DNA of 60,910 nucleotides from the IMG/VR virus record IMGVR_UViG_3300042557_001137, positions 1 to 60,910 of that record; one strand, 5' to 3'. Position numbers and translations under genes: made by a program. The stretch comes from a virus. Positions 27,487 through 36,502 of this stretch are shown here, piece by piece; within the stretch, counting starts at the first letter, position 1, and each line of letters begins with the position of its first letter. The notes beneath the pieces are model-generated. The model saw nothing but the letters and a program-made list of their open reading frames with translations, had not been told where the DNA came from and did no database searches.

Positions 27487-28114
27487 AAGCGACCTTCCTC
27501 ACGATCCGGGTATCGGCATGGCGAGACTTCAGGTCGGCGGCTGCCACGCCTTCGCCATACATAGTGCCGTAAACGCGGGCCGCGTTCATGTCGGTCCAGG
27601 GCTTGCTCGGCAACCGAAGCAGCCGGAACAAGGCCCCGTTGACGATGGTGTCGCGATAGTCCGACATCAGCTCGTCGTCCGCTGAATCCGACGTGTGGGT
27701 CGGCTTAAGCTGCGCACGGACGATAGTGCTGGACGCCTGTGTGACAAACGGAACGGGCACCAGCCACATCAACGACTGGCTGACTTTCACGAAATACTCT
27801 GGCGTTCCACGCTCGGACTTGTCGCGCCAGCCGGGCTTTCGCTGCTCCAGAAGGTCGGTGCTGATAGGGTCAAGCGTGCTGCCGTTGTGCACAGCCCAAA
27901 GAAGCTTGTGCACCACCGTGTCGGTAGGCGGCTCTAGGTCGTATTCAAACGTGCCGGCAATCGTAGTGATCGGGTCGAGCTCGACCTGCAGCACCGGGGC
28001 CCGTTCACAGAGGTCGATGACCGCTGAGCGGATGTGGTTTTCGATCATCGTGTCCGGGCAACCCGGAACCATCGGGATGATCTCAGGGAGCAGCGACTCA
28101 TAGAGAGTAGCCAT
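27434..28114 (-). CDS. Head-tail adaptor/tail connector protein
   Basis: The protein has 226 residues starting MATLYESLLPEIIPMVPGCP. It has a helical N-terminus (MIENHIRSAVIDLCERAPVL), a beta-rich middle (FEYDLEPPTDTVVHKLL) and a helical end (LFRLLRLPSKPWTDMNAARV). Its position between the other connector and the ejection proteins fits a tail-tubular/adaptor protein of podoviruses. The 3' end overlaps the gp13-like gene. Confidence 0.65.
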   Translation of the reverse strand: MATLYESLLPEIIPMVPGCPDTMIENHIRSAVIDLCERAPVLQVELDPITTIAGTFEYDLEPPTDTVVHKLLWAVHNGSTLDPISTDLLEQRKPGWRDKSERGTPEYFVKVSQSLMWLVPVPFVTQASSTIVRAQLKPTHTSDSADDELMSDYRDTIVNGALFRLLRLPSKPWTDMNAARVYGTMYGEGVAAADLKSRHADTRIVRKVAYGGIHTSFSKRRNRYGS

Positions 28115-28120
28115 CTCCGT

Positions 28121-28828
28121 TTACCCGATCGGAGCGACGGGCGGAGGACGGCGCGGGCTGTCGTTGTTCGGCGAAGTAAACGCGTCGACCGCGCCCTTGC
28201 CGGTCACCGACGCCACGAACAGCTGATAGTGCGACGAAGCCCGCTGGCTGTTGCCCGCGTACTCGGCGTCCTTCATATACGCCATGTACAGGACGTAGTT
28301 CATCACGGCGTTGGCGTAGATGTCGGGGATATCAAGGTTACCGTTCTGCGCCACAGTCGCAGGGTTGGCCGAGTAGATGATCTCGGCAAACGCGGCGTTG
28401 GAGGTCGACACGCCAGGGTAGACGTAGAAGTTACGCGGGTTCTGCTCGTCGTAAATGTAGTGCTTTACGATCGTCGTGTGCGCGGCGTCACCGGTGATCG
28501 ACGGGTTGTGCCATTCCGGGGTCTGCGCGTCGAGAACCTCGCGCTGCACGATACGAATGGCTCGGCGGCCAGTACCGCCAGAAGCGGCCGACATGTTGCG
28601 GACAACGCGCAGCAGCGCATTGCCGTCGCTGGGGATTTCCTGTTTGGTGCCTACAGACAGCGTGATCGTGGTGTTCTTGGCCGACGCGTCCGGTTTGAGC
28701 AGCGCAATCTCACGCTGAGCGTCGTTGACCCACAGCACCAGCTCGTCGACTACGGGCCAGCGAACGCCGGTAGTGTCTTGCAGGGTCTTTTGGACGCGGT
28801 CGATAACACTCTGGACAGAGACGGTCAT
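28121..28828 (-). CDS. Head-tail connector protein (DUF6682-like)
   Basis: The protein has 235 residues starting MTVSVQSVIDRVQKTLQD. It contains VDELVLWVNDAQREIALLKPDA, a hallmark of phage connector/adaptor proteins placed after the capsid gene. A beta-rich middle (FYVYPGVSTSNAAFAEI) and a helix (YANAVMNYVLYMAYMKDAEYA) follow, then a proline-rich end. It is probably the ring protein beneath the portal. Confidence 0.7.
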   Translation of the reverse strand: MTVSVQSVIDRVQKTLQDTTGVRWPVVDELVLWVNDAQREIALLKPDASAKNTTITLSVGTKQEIPSDGNALLRVVRNMSAASGGTGRRAIRIVQREVLDAQTPEWHNPSITGDAAHTTIVKHYIYDEQNPRNFYVYPGVSTSNAAFAEIIYSANPATVAQNGNLDIPDIYANAVMNYVLYMAYMKDAEYAGNSQRASSHYQLFVASVTGKGAVDAFTSPNNDSPRRPPPVAPIG

Positions 28829-28836
28829 ACCTTACC

Positions 28837-29220
28837 TCACGAATTGATGAACGCCGTCCAAGCTGCCTCACGAGCCTCGGGGCTTACGTTGTGCCCGACC
28901 TCGCGGTTTACGGCCGAGGCTTTGGGAGTGCCGTCGGCTTTGAAGTCTTCGGGGTTGCCCTCAGCGACGATCCTCTCGATCGCCGAAAGGATCACAGAAT
29001 CGGGGGTCGGCTGCTCGATGTAAGCCGTTCCGTCAAAAGCGTCGGTAGGAGACGCGGACGGAACTGCGGGCGGGCTCGCGCTCATGACTTGTTTGGCGCC
29101 AAGCTGCAGGGCAAGCACACCGATTTCGTCGGACACTTCCTGTTCCGCGTTCGGCTCAAACACGATGACGGCGCCCCACAGCGTTGCCACACGGATTTCG
29201 CGATCTGCAATGACCTTCAT
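28837..29220 (-). CDS. Small virion-region protein, unknown
   Basis: The protein has 127 residues starting MKVIADREIRVATLWGAVIVF. The N-terminal half is strand-rich and ends in IGVLALQLGAKQV. A Ser/Pro linker and a helical C-terminal half with EREIVAEGNPEDF-type charged residues follow. It is the first gene after the capsid terminator and is probably a head-completion or decoration protein. Function is unproven. Confidence 0.6.
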   Translation of the reverse strand: MKVIADREIRVATLWGAVIVFEPNAEQEVSDEIGVLALQLGAKQVMSASPPAVPSASPTDAFDGTAYIEQPTPDSVILSAIERIVAEGNPEDFKADGTPKASAVNREVGHNVSPEAREAAWTAFINS

Positions 29221-29244
29221 GTCTTCTCCTTGGCCAAAGAAAAA

Positions 29245-29272
29245 GGGGCCCTCCCGGTTAGGGGAGGGCCCC
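29245..29272 (-). terminator. Strong terminator downstream of the capsid gene
   Basis: Minus strand: GGGGCCCTCCC / GGGAGGGCCCC 11-bp stem (plus 29245-29255 and 29262-29272) followed by TTTTTCTTT (plus 29236-29244). It lies 6 bases past the capsid stop and isolates capsid mRNA. Confidence 0.9.
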
Positions 29273-29278
29273 CACGGC

Positions 29279-30421
29279 TCAGAACGCCGTATCGAGGCAG
29301 ATCACGCCGAAGTCCTGCACATCACCGCTCACGTCGGTGTTGTAGCGGGGCTTGCGGAGGCCGAAGATCTTGCCGATCGAGATGCCAGCCTGGTTCTTGT
29401 AGTCGAAGGCGTCCTCGGTGATCTCCGGCAGACCGATGTCCGCCATCGCGAGGGCCTGCGCACCACAGAACAGGGCACGAGCACCGTTGACGTTAGCGGT
29501 CGCGCCCCACTTGTAGCCGGGGGCGCCCGCGTTGCCGACCGCGCCCGTGAGCGCGCCAGCCGTGTTGAAGACGTGACGGAACTCATGGACCATCACACCA
29601 TCAACCATCAGCGAGCTCGAACCCGAGAACAGCTGGTTATCCGGGCCTCGCACGCCAGCGTTACGAACGTTGGCAAGGAAGTCCGAATCCAGCTTAAGCG
29701 CGGCCATCTGCTGCGGGGTGACGAAGAGGTGATAGACCTCCTCATTACCGGCGCCACGCAGACCACGGATGTACTGGTCCTTAGCGTAGGCCTTAAGGTC
29801 GACGATGTGGCGGTACTTCAGCTTGTCGGTGGCAGTGATGGACGTCACGCTGCCAGCGGCCAAGTTGTCGCCCGACACACGACGATGCCGAAGAGCCGTC
29901 GGCGCAGTCACGTTCGAGGCGAACTCGAGGTTCGACAGGTTCTGGCCAGCAGGCAGGACCGTGCGAAGCGCGCCGTTCGTCTTGAGCGTGTAGGCCACAC
30001 CCGAAAGCGTAAGGAACCCGAGCTGATCGATACGATCCGCCATCGCGTAAGCGAGGGCGTCGCGCGAGGTCTCGCGGAAGTTCACCACCGACTTCTGATC
30101 AGCGAGACGGCCCGCGATACGGTTCGCGAAACGCAGCTGGTCGAGGTTGATGTTGATATCGTAGGCGCGGAGCGCCTCTTCGTTGCCTTCGAGCGTGTTG
30201 TCACCGGTCACGCCGTCGCCGGTCATGTCCGCGAGCAGGGTGATGACGGCCTTCGTGCCCTTGTCCGACTTGGTGAGCTCGGTGACACGCTGGATCATCG
30301 CATTGGAGCCAGAACCGACGAAGCGGTTCACAAACGACATATTGCGAGAGACGCGCCAGAAATCACGGCTCCACGCCGTGAGCTGTTCACTGGTCAGCGC
30401 CGCAAAGTTAGTAAGAGCCAT
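29279..30421 (-). CDS. Major capsid protein
   Basis: About 380 residues from MALTNFAALTSEQLTAWSRD. The ATG at 30421 is chosen because AAGGAG precedes it at the right spacing. The family is the HK97-like DUF4043/N4gp56-type capsid, recognisable by RDFWRVSRNMSFVNRFVG, TLEGNEEALRAYDININLDQ and the ANRIAGRLADQK segment. It self-assembles into the icosahedral shell with scaffold help. The gene has its own predicted promoter (30648-30676), a long leader and a strong terminator (29245-29272), so it is probably the most abundant late product. Confidence 0.9.
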   Translation of the reverse strand: MALTNFAALTSEQLTAWSRDFWRVSRNMSFVNRFVGSGSNAMIQRVTELTKSDKGTKAVITLLADMTGDGVTGDNTLEGNEEALRAYDININLDQLRFANRIAGRLADQKSVVNFRETSRDALAYAMADRIDQLGFLTLSGVAYTLKTNGALRTVLPAGQNLSNLEFASNVTAPTALRHRRVSGDNLAAGSVTSITATDKLKYRHIVDLKAYAKDQYIRGLRGAGNEEVYHLFVTPQQMAALKLDSDFLANVRNAGVRGPDNQLFSGSSSLMVDGVMVHEFRHVFNTAGALTGAVGNAGAPGYKWGATANVNGARALFCGAQALAMADIGLPEITEDAFDYKNQAGISIGKIFGLRKPRYNTDVSGDVQDFGVICLDTAF

Positions 30422-30641
30422 GTTGGCATCTCCTTGAATTGCGTTATCAAACCCGATACGCACCCGCGTACCAGGAGCTGCAGCCGACTTGTGGAGCGGC
30501 TAACCCGTTTCCCCGTATCGTGGGGTCACGACTTAGCGCGTGTTCACGAGACGCGACCTCGGCAGGTTTACGCCGCTGCGGGCGAGGGTTCACCGTTTTT
30601 AACGTGTGCGACACGGCCGGAAACGTTCCGGCAAACGAATA
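30422..30641 (-). promoter_or_regulatory. Long structured 5' leader of the capsid mRNA
   Basis: There are about 220 bases between the predicted start site (about 30641) and the capsid ATG with no gene. Several inverted repeats are visible on the minus strand: GCCGGAA-ACG-TTCCGGC (plus 30616-30632), an AGCCG/CGGCT stem near 30480-30501, and TCGTG/CACGA with CCCC/GGGG around 30512-30530. A Shine-Dalgarno AAGGAG (about 30431-30436) is near the end. A structured leader could control stability or translation of capsid mRNA. No known RNA family is recognised. Confidence 0.5.
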
Positions 30642-30647
30642 CGTTGT

Positions 30648-30676
30648 AGATTAACAACAGTGATGCAAGTTCGCAA
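30648..30676 (-). promoter_or_regulatory. Predicted sigma70-type promoter for the capsid gene
   Basis: On the minus strand TTGCGA (30671-30676) and TAATCT (30648-30653) are separated by 17 bases. AT-rich DNA lies just upstream, and a hairpin GTCCTTGCCGCC/GGCGGCAAGGAC (30712-30751) separates it from the previous gene. Confidence 0.5.
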
Positions 30677-30711
30677 CTGCTGAAGAAAAATTTGTCTTCA
30701 CGGTAAAATTT

Positions 30712-30751
30712 GTCCTTGCCGCCAAATTTTTCCAAAACTGGCGGCAAGGAC
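30712..30751. terminator. Hairpin between the 36-residue gene and the capsid promoter
   Basis: GTCCTTGCCGCC (30712-30723) pairs with GGCGGCAAGGAC (30740-30751), a 12-bp stem with a 16-base loop. A T6 run follows on the plus strand (30753-30758). On the minus strand, the one transcribed here, the stem is followed by AAATTTT, so termination may be partial. Confidence 0.55.
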
Positions 30752-30756
30752 GTTTT

Positions 30757-30867
30757 TTATACCCCTAGGTACTTCTTGGCCGGGGCGCTCTTGGCGCTAG
30801 CTTTCTTCATGCACTTACCCGCCTTCACACAGCGGCCAGGGGTCGGACAACCAGGACAAGGCTTCAT
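30757..30867 (-). CDS. Cys-rich microprotein (36 residues)
   Basis: Starts MKPCPGCPTPGRCVKAGKC and ends KKYLGV. Four Cys residues (4, 7, 13, 19) are spaced CxxC-x5-C-x5-C, able to bind a metal, followed by a Lys/Ala tail. A GGAGAA Shine-Dalgarno precedes the ATG. Similar short CPGC proteins occur in many phages. Location between head genes suggests a virion or assembly accessory. Confidence 0.7.
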   Translation of the reverse strand: MKPCPGCPTPGRCVKAGKCMKKASAKSAPAKKYLGV

Positions 30868-30877
30868 ACAATTCTCC

Positions 30878-31162
30878 TTACCACTTCACTTTGTTGGCCC
30901 AGTAAGCAGCGGACATCTTGCCTTTGGCAATGTTGTCCGCGTGACGAGCTTTGAAGCTTTCGCGCCGGTTGCGATAAGCCTCAGACTCCCCCGTCTTTTT
31001 CGGGGATCCGCTGACGCCCTGCTGCCCGAAGCGGATAGTCTTCACCTGATCGCCGGTCTTAGCCACGACAACGTGGCTTTTGGTCGGATGACTAGGCGTA
31101 CGCTTCGGCTGGTTGTACCCGGAAACACCGACCCGGGCCAAACGCGGGTCTTTGCCAGCCAT
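30878..31162 (-). CDS. Conserved small basic head-region protein
   Basis: The protein has 94 residues. The C-terminal half (TIRFGQQGVSGSPKKTGESE, then ESFKARHADNIAKG and MSAAYWANKVKW) is a conserved block in many phage and viral small proteins. It is strongly basic with Gly/Pro-rich turns, so it may bind nucleic acid or capsid. It lies between scaffold and capsid genes and overlaps the scaffold stop by 1 base. Function unknown. Confidence 0.7.
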   Translation of the reverse strand: MAGKDPRLARVGVSGYNQPKRTPSHPTKSHVVVAKTGDQVKTIRFGQQGVSGSPKKTGESEAYRNRRESFKARHADNIAKGKMSAAYWANKVKW

Positions 31163-32184
31163 TAGATCAAGTCTCCACGCAGGCGCTTCAACGTTGCGGG
31201 CGGAAGAGCGTTGAACTCCTCTTCGGTGAGCGACATGAGGTCGAAAGTCTTCTCGCCCCGCGCTGCCGAGCTCTCCCCGGCCATGTCGGGAGGCTGCGAT
31301 GCTGCGGCCTTCAGTTTGTTAGCGACCTCGGCGCGCTTCTTCGCCACTTCATCGACAGCAGCCGTCTTGTCCCCCGTAGTCGGGGTGGTAACGGGCGTCG
31401 TAGCAGCCGCAGCGGCCGTTTCTCCCGCCAGGCCGTACTCGCTGATGACGAATTTGGCCGCTTTCGACAAGGCCGCAACCGCGTTTTCGCCCTTCACGAT
31501 GAAGGCATCACGCAAATCGATGACCTCCTGCGTGTACTTTTCGTTGAAATCGGGGCTCGCCCGGTCGAAAACCGGGAAGTTCGTTTCCAACGCTGCGGCA
31601 GCCTGCTGCAGAGCGCTGATCTGGTAGCTCTGCGCCACCTTCTGCTCCATCTTCTGGCCCATTTCGAACTCGATCTGGGCCCGTTCGGCCTTGCGGATGT
31701 CCGCTCGGAGCGCCGCCGCCTTCTCGTGCTGCCCATCGAGCACCAAGTTCTGGTACTCGACCTCCTTCGAGGCGAAATCGTAGGCATCTGGAGCGGTTTC
31801 CGCCGCCTGCCGGGTCGCCATCAGGTCGTCGAGCTGCTTCTGGAGGGCCTTCTGCTTGGCCAGCACCTCGTCAAGACGGGCTTTCGGCACCATCGGGCGA
31901 CGCTGCTCCGGCTCTTTGGCCGCTTTCGGCGGCTCGGGAGTGGGCTCCGGGGGCGTTTCCGGCTTTGCGGCCTCAGAAACCGGCTCGGGAGTCGGTTCGG
32001 CGGCGGGCTTTTCGGGTTCCGGGGTCGGCTCGGGGGTCGGATCCGGGGCCGAAGCCTCGGCAGCAGGGGGCGCTGGCTCGTCGCCGAGGCCAAAGTTGAA
32101 GTCGAACGGCTGCTCCGGAGCCGCCTCGGCCGGATCGGCGCCAGGCATCTGCTCCATAACCACTTCCTTCTTGCTGTCAGACAT
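31162..32184 (-). CDS. Scaffold protein
   Basis: The protein has 340 residues. The N-terminal 110 are a disordered Pro/Glu/Ala-rich region with repeated PEPTPEP units. The middle is a long helical segment (about 115-215, LDEVLAKQKALQKQLDDLM, then IRKAERAQIEFEMGQKM), and the rest is helical to the DLI end. Acidic disordered start plus coiled-coil body, between portal and capsid genes, is typical of phage scaffolds that template capsid assembly. Confidence 0.8.
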   Translation of the reverse strand: MSDSKKEVVMEQMPGADPAEAAPEQPFDFNFGLGDEPAPPAAEASAPDPTPEPTPEPEKPAAEPTPEPVSEAAKPETPPEPTPEPPKAAKEPEQRRPMVPKARLDEVLAKQKALQKQLDDLMATRQAAETAPDAYDFASKEVEYQNLVLDGQHEKAAALRADIRKAERAQIEFEMGQKMEQKVAQSYQISALQQAAAALETNFPVFDRASPDFNEKYTQEVIDLRDAFIVKGENAVAALSKAAKFVISEYGLAGETAAAAATTPVTTPTTGDKTAAVDEVAKKRAEVANKLKAAASQPPDMAGESSAARGEKTFDLMSLTEEEFNALPPATLKRLRGDLI

Positions 32185-32194
32185 AGGTACTCCT

Positions 32195-34339
32195 TCAGTT
32201 TGTCATGGGCCGCGAAGGGGACGGGCGCGGCTGGCCCTGGGACTGCGCTTTTGCAGAGGTCTGCATAACGGTGGCGGCAATGCGAGTAGCCGCCGCCGTC
32301 TCCTGCTGCTGCTGTCGCGACTGGTTGGAGAGCGCGGCAAGCTCGCGGCGCAGCTCCAGTTCGCGGGTCTTGGTGTCGACCTTGCTCTGCAGCTCCGCCA
32401 TGCGCAACTGCGGGTCGACTTCGGCAACGGTCTGCGCCTTGGCCATGTTGACCGCAGTCTCCGACTGGAGCTTTTCGATCTCGGCCTGTGCACGCTGCAG
32501 CTCCAGCTGGATCTGCTGCATCGCCAGTTCGTTCTGCATGGCGGCGGCCTCCTGCTGCTCCGGGGTCTGCTCGACGCCTGTAGCCATACGGATACGCTTG
32601 GCGAGTTCGCCCTTACGAGCGAGGTGGCTGTACTCGATGATCGCGTCGTCCGGGATCATGATGCCGACCTGCCGCAGGCTAAGCGCCTCGGCAAACTGCA
32701 TCTCATCGAACGAGTCGCGGGCCGGCGCGGTGCCGATCACCACGTCATACTCGCCGAGCGTAAGGTCGTTGATGACGCGGCCTTCCGGAGTCATGGCGTT
32801 GATCACCATCGGCTCTCGCGGCTTGAGCGGATCGTCTTCGTTGGTGATCTGGATGACACGCTGCTCAGTGTAAAACCGCTGCACAATATTGAGGATCTTC
32901 TCAGCCAGATAATGCCGCGTCTTTCGCAGGTTGTCGAGCGGCACCTGGATCATGATCACGCCGCGATTCTGCTTGGCCTGGATAGCGATCCCCGAGACCT
33001 CAGCTCCGTCCGACCCGAGCATCGAGTCGTTCACGCCGCTGATGGTCTTGATGTTGAGCGCCGCTTTCTGGCTGATGCGATCCAGCCCGGTGGGGATCTG
33101 GTTCGGAGTGATCTTTGTCGGCGGCTGTGAGCCACGGTTGTACTCGACCACCAAGCCGGTTTCCGCGCCCTTCTCCTCAAGATCATCGACCGTCATGCTG
33201 GTCAAAGAGCCGCTCTCGACCATCCACCCGCTGTTGGCGGTGGTGTTGACGATGTGCAGCTCTTGGCTGGCGATCTTGTTCAGCTGCTCCTGCGGAGACA
33301 GCAGATTGCGGACCATGCCAAACGGCCGGCCGCGACGGAAGTACGCGAAATACGGCACCAACGTGAAGTCTTCATAAGGCGACCAGTCATCGTGCAGCAC
33401 GACCCGATCGCAAGTCACGGTCCACCGCACTTTGCGCTGCATCTTGCTGATGATACCGAGTCCGTACTGCTTGGCGAACTTCTTGGTCCGCTGCTCGGAC
33501 CAGCTGTCGGGGACAATGCGCTGGTCGCCCGTGTTCGGGTCGACAAAGAACTCCGCGCGCGACATCTTGCGGTACTGACGTTCGATCACACGCAGCGCCT
33601 TGACGTTGCGATAGCTTTCGCCGTCGGGGATCGCCGCGCCAAGGAACGCCTGCGAATTCTCGGTCTCGCCGAAACGCGTCTCTTCGTACTCGATAGAGTC
33701 GCGGCTGTAACCGGTGCCGTTCTCGGCGACATACCGCAGGGCCTCGGCCTTGTCTTTACCGTACAGCTCTTCGATCTCGTCCAAGGTCATCCAGCGACTT
33801 TCGAACACTTCGTTCCAGGTCTTCGGATCGTATTCTTTGGCGTCCGGATCGAGCAGGATGTCCAGCGGGTCTTTGGCCGTGATACGGACTTCGCCCTCGA
33901 CGTGGTCGCTGAAGTCCATGCGGACGTCAAAGTAACCACGTCCGTCCAAGATCAGCCCGTCGCTGAACACCTGCTGCTCGACCCAGTCGAGCTTGTTGTT
34001 GTCGCCGATCTGCATGTAGAGCTTGGTCAGCACAGAGGCGACGTCCTGATCACCGCCGCGACGCGGCTTGAACTGCACGTCGGCCCGGCGCGTGGACTGT
34101 TCGCCAAGGACCGTGTTCACGGTCGGAAGCACGGTGTTGATGGTCAGTGACGGGCGTCCCTCGGCTTCCAGCTTCGCGATATCAGCCTTGTCCCACTGGT
34201 CGCCACGGTAGAAGGCATCGCACTTCTTGGCCATCTCGACATACTTGAGATGCCCGTTGTCCCGCGCGCGTACGTAGCGGTTCCACTGCGTGCGAGCCAG
34301 CTGCTGCTCTTCGATGGACTGCGACTTGATCTTGGCCAT
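32195..34339 (-). CDS. Portal protein, P22-like
   Basis: The protein has 714 residues. Conserved P22/N4-type portal blocks: CDAFYRGDQWDKADIAKLEA near 44-63, PSLTINTVLPTVNTVLGEQ at about 66-84, then a long alpha/beta body. The C-terminal 150 residues form Gln-rich coiled-coil helices (about 560-680) as in portal barrel extensions. It forms the dodecameric vertex through which DNA enters and leaves. Its stop is just upstream of the scaffold start. Confidence 0.9.
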   Translation of the reverse strand: MAKIKSQSIEEQQLARTQWNRYVRARDNGHLKYVEMAKKCDAFYRGDQWDKADIAKLEAEGRPSLTINTVLPTVNTVLGEQSTRRADVQFKPRRGGDQDVASVLTKLYMQIGDNNKLDWVEQQVFSDGLILDGRGYFDVRMDFSDHVEGEVRITAKDPLDILLDPDAKEYDPKTWNEVFESRWMTLDEIEELYGKDKAEALRYVAENGTGYSRDSIEYEETRFGETENSQAFLGAAIPDGESYRNVKALRVIERQYRKMSRAEFFVDPNTGDQRIVPDSWSEQRTKKFAKQYGLGIISKMQRKVRWTVTCDRVVLHDDWSPYEDFTLVPYFAYFRRGRPFGMVRNLLSPQEQLNKIASQELHIVNTTANSGWMVESGSLTSMTVDDLEEKGAETGLVVEYNRGSQPPTKITPNQIPTGLDRISQKAALNIKTISGVNDSMLGSDGAEVSGIAIQAKQNRGVIMIQVPLDNLRKTRHYLAEKILNIVQRFYTEQRVIQITNEDDPLKPREPMVINAMTPEGRVINDLTLGEYDVVIGTAPARDSFDEMQFAEALSLRQVGIMIPDDAIIEYSHLARKGELAKRIRMATGVEQTPEQQEAAAMQNELAMQQIQLELQRAQAEIEKLQSETAVNMAKAQTVAEVDPQLRMAELQSKVDTKTRELELRRELAALSNQSRQQQQETAAATRIAATVMQTSAKAQSQGQPRPSPSRPMTN

Positions 34340-34340
34340 G

Positions 34341-35990
34341 TTATGAACTCATCGCGGATTTTTGGCGGGGTCCGCGAGCGATGGAGAGAAGTTTGTCCCG
34401 CCAGGACGGTACGTGGACGACAGGAGGCTGGAACGTAGAAAACTCGGCCATCATCAAGCCGATCCACGAGATCGCGTCTACTTGGTCGTCGTGCATACCG
34501 TTAGGAAACCGCAGCAGCTCCGCGATCATAGGGCCGGTGAATGAGGCATCGCGCGGGAAGTATACCTTACCCTGCTGCATTCGGCCTTGGATTGCACGCG
34601 CCCGGGCTTCTTTGTCCCGGCGACCGGTTTTGAGGTCTTTGAAGTACGCCTCGTACAATCCGCGTTCCCGGACCCGTTTCTCCAGAAAGGGGCCAAGCGC
34701 CATTTCGATGTGGCTCTTCTCGATGCCGACGATCGACGGCTTCCATTGGACGTACAGGTCAAGGATGCGCTCGACCAGCTCGAAGCCGTCGAACCGCCCC
34801 CGCACCACGTCCATGACGTACATGTCGTCCTGCTGGTTGATCCCGACCACCACCCCTACGCTGTAGTCGTTGCGGTCGTTCTTGCCGATCGCCAAGTCCC
34901 ACGCACAGTAGTAGCGCATCTGCTTCTGGTCGACGTCGTCCGGGCCGTAGTACTTGACCATGCTGCGGGTGAAGTACTGGCCGTCGTCAGCTACCGGGTT
35001 CTGTTGGTAGAGGGCCGACCAGTCCCGGGGGCCGACCGCCTTTTCGATCCGGCGCAACGCCTCGACGTTGTACCGCTCCGGGTGCAGGGCGTCGCCCGAC
35101 TTGCGGAACTCCTCGTCCTCCTCGGCGATCGCCGGGTACCGCACCACCTCCCACTCATCACCCCCCTGCGAAGCCGCCTTCAGCAGCCGGCCGGCTAGGT
35201 CGTCGTCATGCCAGCGGGTGAGGATGACCAGCACCCCGCCGCCCGGCGCCAAGCGGGTGTACGCGGTCGAGGTGTACCAGTCCCAGGTCGCGTCCCGGTT
35301 GTTCTGGCTCTCGGCGTCTTCGCGGTTCTTGATGGGGTCGTCGATCACGAGGACGTGGGCGCCTTTGCCGGTGATACCACCGCCCACACCCGCCGCCACG
35401 AACCCACCCCCGGCCGTGGTCAGCCACGCCTCAGCGCTTTGGCTGTCCGGATCCAGACGCGTCTTGAATATCGTCTTATAGGAAGGCTCACGTAGTACCT
35501 GACGCACCTTACGGCTAAAACCCATCGCCAGAGAACCCGAGTACGAACAGCTGATGAACTCGTGCTCAGGGTTGCCGCCCAAGTGCCAAGCCGGGAACGC
35601 GACCGACGCCAAGGTCGACTTTCCGTGGCGCGGCGGTAGAAAGAGCATAAGCCGTGGCGACTTTTGGTCCACCACGTCGCGAGAAAACTGCTCAAGCCGT
35701 TTGCAGACATCTTTGTGCACCCACCCTGCGTTGTAGTCCGGGTTGAACTTCTCGACGAACGGCAACAGCCGCTTACGCGACAGGATACGCTCGGCGAGCT
35801 CCTTTTGAGCGCGCTCTTTGATGGATAGTTCCGGGGCTTCGGCCGGGGCCTGACCAGCGGCCTCCGGTAACCGCTCGGCGTCGTCGGCTTTGCAGTAGAC
35901 GCACAGGCCGTCCACTTCGGAGGAGTACAAGGTCGCCGGATGGCTGTTCTTGCACCGCTTGCACCGGCGCGTCGGCACGGCCTCGGTCAT
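34341..35990 (-). CDS. terL: Terminase large subunit (TerL)
   Basis: A 549-residue DNA-packaging motor. Walker A-like LPPRHGKSTLA (about 118-128), Walker B VLVIDDPI (213-220), and a nuclease Asp in YYCAWDLAIGKNDRND (D365), with further acids in HDDQVDAIS near the C-terminus. The N-terminus carries a zinc-ribbon-like CxxC...CxxC (C10, C13, C30, C33), which is unusual. It sits downstream of TerS, overlapping by 4 bases, and the portal gene follows. Confidence 0.95.
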   Translation of the reverse strand: MTEAVPTRRCKRCKNSHPATLYSSEVDGLCVYCKADDAERLPEAAGQAPAEAPELSIKERAQKELAERILSRKRLLPFVEKFNPDYNAGWVHKDVCKRLEQFSRDVVDQKSPRLMLFLPPRHGKSTLASVAFPAWHLGGNPEHEFISCSYSGSLAMGFSRKVRQVLREPSYKTIFKTRLDPDSQSAEAWLTTAGGGFVAAGVGGGITGKGAHVLVIDDPIKNREDAESQNNRDATWDWYTSTAYTRLAPGGGVLVILTRWHDDDLAGRLLKAASQGGDEWEVVRYPAIAEEDEEFRKSGDALHPERYNVEALRRIEKAVGPRDWSALYQQNPVADDGQYFTRSMVKYYGPDDVDQKQMRYYCAWDLAIGKNDRNDYSVGVVVGINQQDDMYVMDVVRGRFDGFELVERILDLYVQWKPSIVGIEKSHIEMALGPFLEKRVRERGLYEAYFKDLKTGRRDKEARARAIQGRMQQGKVYFPRDASFTGPMIAELLRFPNGMHDDQVDAISWIGLMMAEFSTFQPPVVHVPSWRDKLLSIARGPRQKSAMSS

Positions 35991-36502
35991 GAGGGTTCCG
36001 GCTCCAGGTACGCCGGATCGCGGCCGGAGAGCTTGAGGAGATCGGCGTCGGACATCCGCTCCAGCTGAGCGGTGTTGACGTTGATGTTGATCTGGGTGGC
36101 GTTGTCTGGCGCCGCTAGGCCGTGCAGCTTGACCAACGAGTCGGTGGCGTTCTTCATCTCGGTCGAGGTCGCCGCAGCGTTGTACGCTTCTAGGTACATC
36201 TGATGGGCCTGGACCCGGGTGAACCGCACCTCTTCGCGCATCTGCTCGCGGAAGTATTCGATCGCCTTCAGCACGGCTGGCCGCTTGGAAGCAGCAAGCG
36301 CGGTCTCGGCGCTGGCGTACCCGGCGGCTCGGCCAGCGGCCGCTACTGACATTCCACGGACGATGTACAGCACCAGCCGTTCCTGCTGGATGGTCAAGTC
36401 CCCGAGAGTAAGCCCCATGTAGGGCATGAGGGACTGGAACTCGACTTGAGCGAGCTCGTCGTCAGTGGACCGAGGTTCCTGGTCCGGCAAGGATTTCGTC
36501 AT
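35987..36502 (-). CDS. terS: Terminase small subunit (TerS)
   Basis: About 171 residues from MTKSLPDQEPRSTDDE. The ATG at 36502 has GGAG just upstream. A helix-turn-helix-like region (about 50-85, GMSVAAAGRAAGYASAETAL) is typical of TerS DNA recognition, followed by helices (about 90-140) and a C-terminal strand-forming segment (ININVNTAQLERM) that can contact TerL. It overlaps the 92-residue gene by 41 bases. Confidence 0.85.
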   Translation of the reverse strand: MTKSLPDQEPRSTDDELAQVEFQSLMPYMGLTLGDLTIQQERLVLYIVRGMSVAAAGRAAGYASAETALAASKRPAVLKAIEYFREQMREEVRFTRVQAHQMYLEAYNAAATSTEMKNATDSLVKLHGLAAPDNATQININVNTAQLERMSDADLLKLSGRDPAYLEPEPS

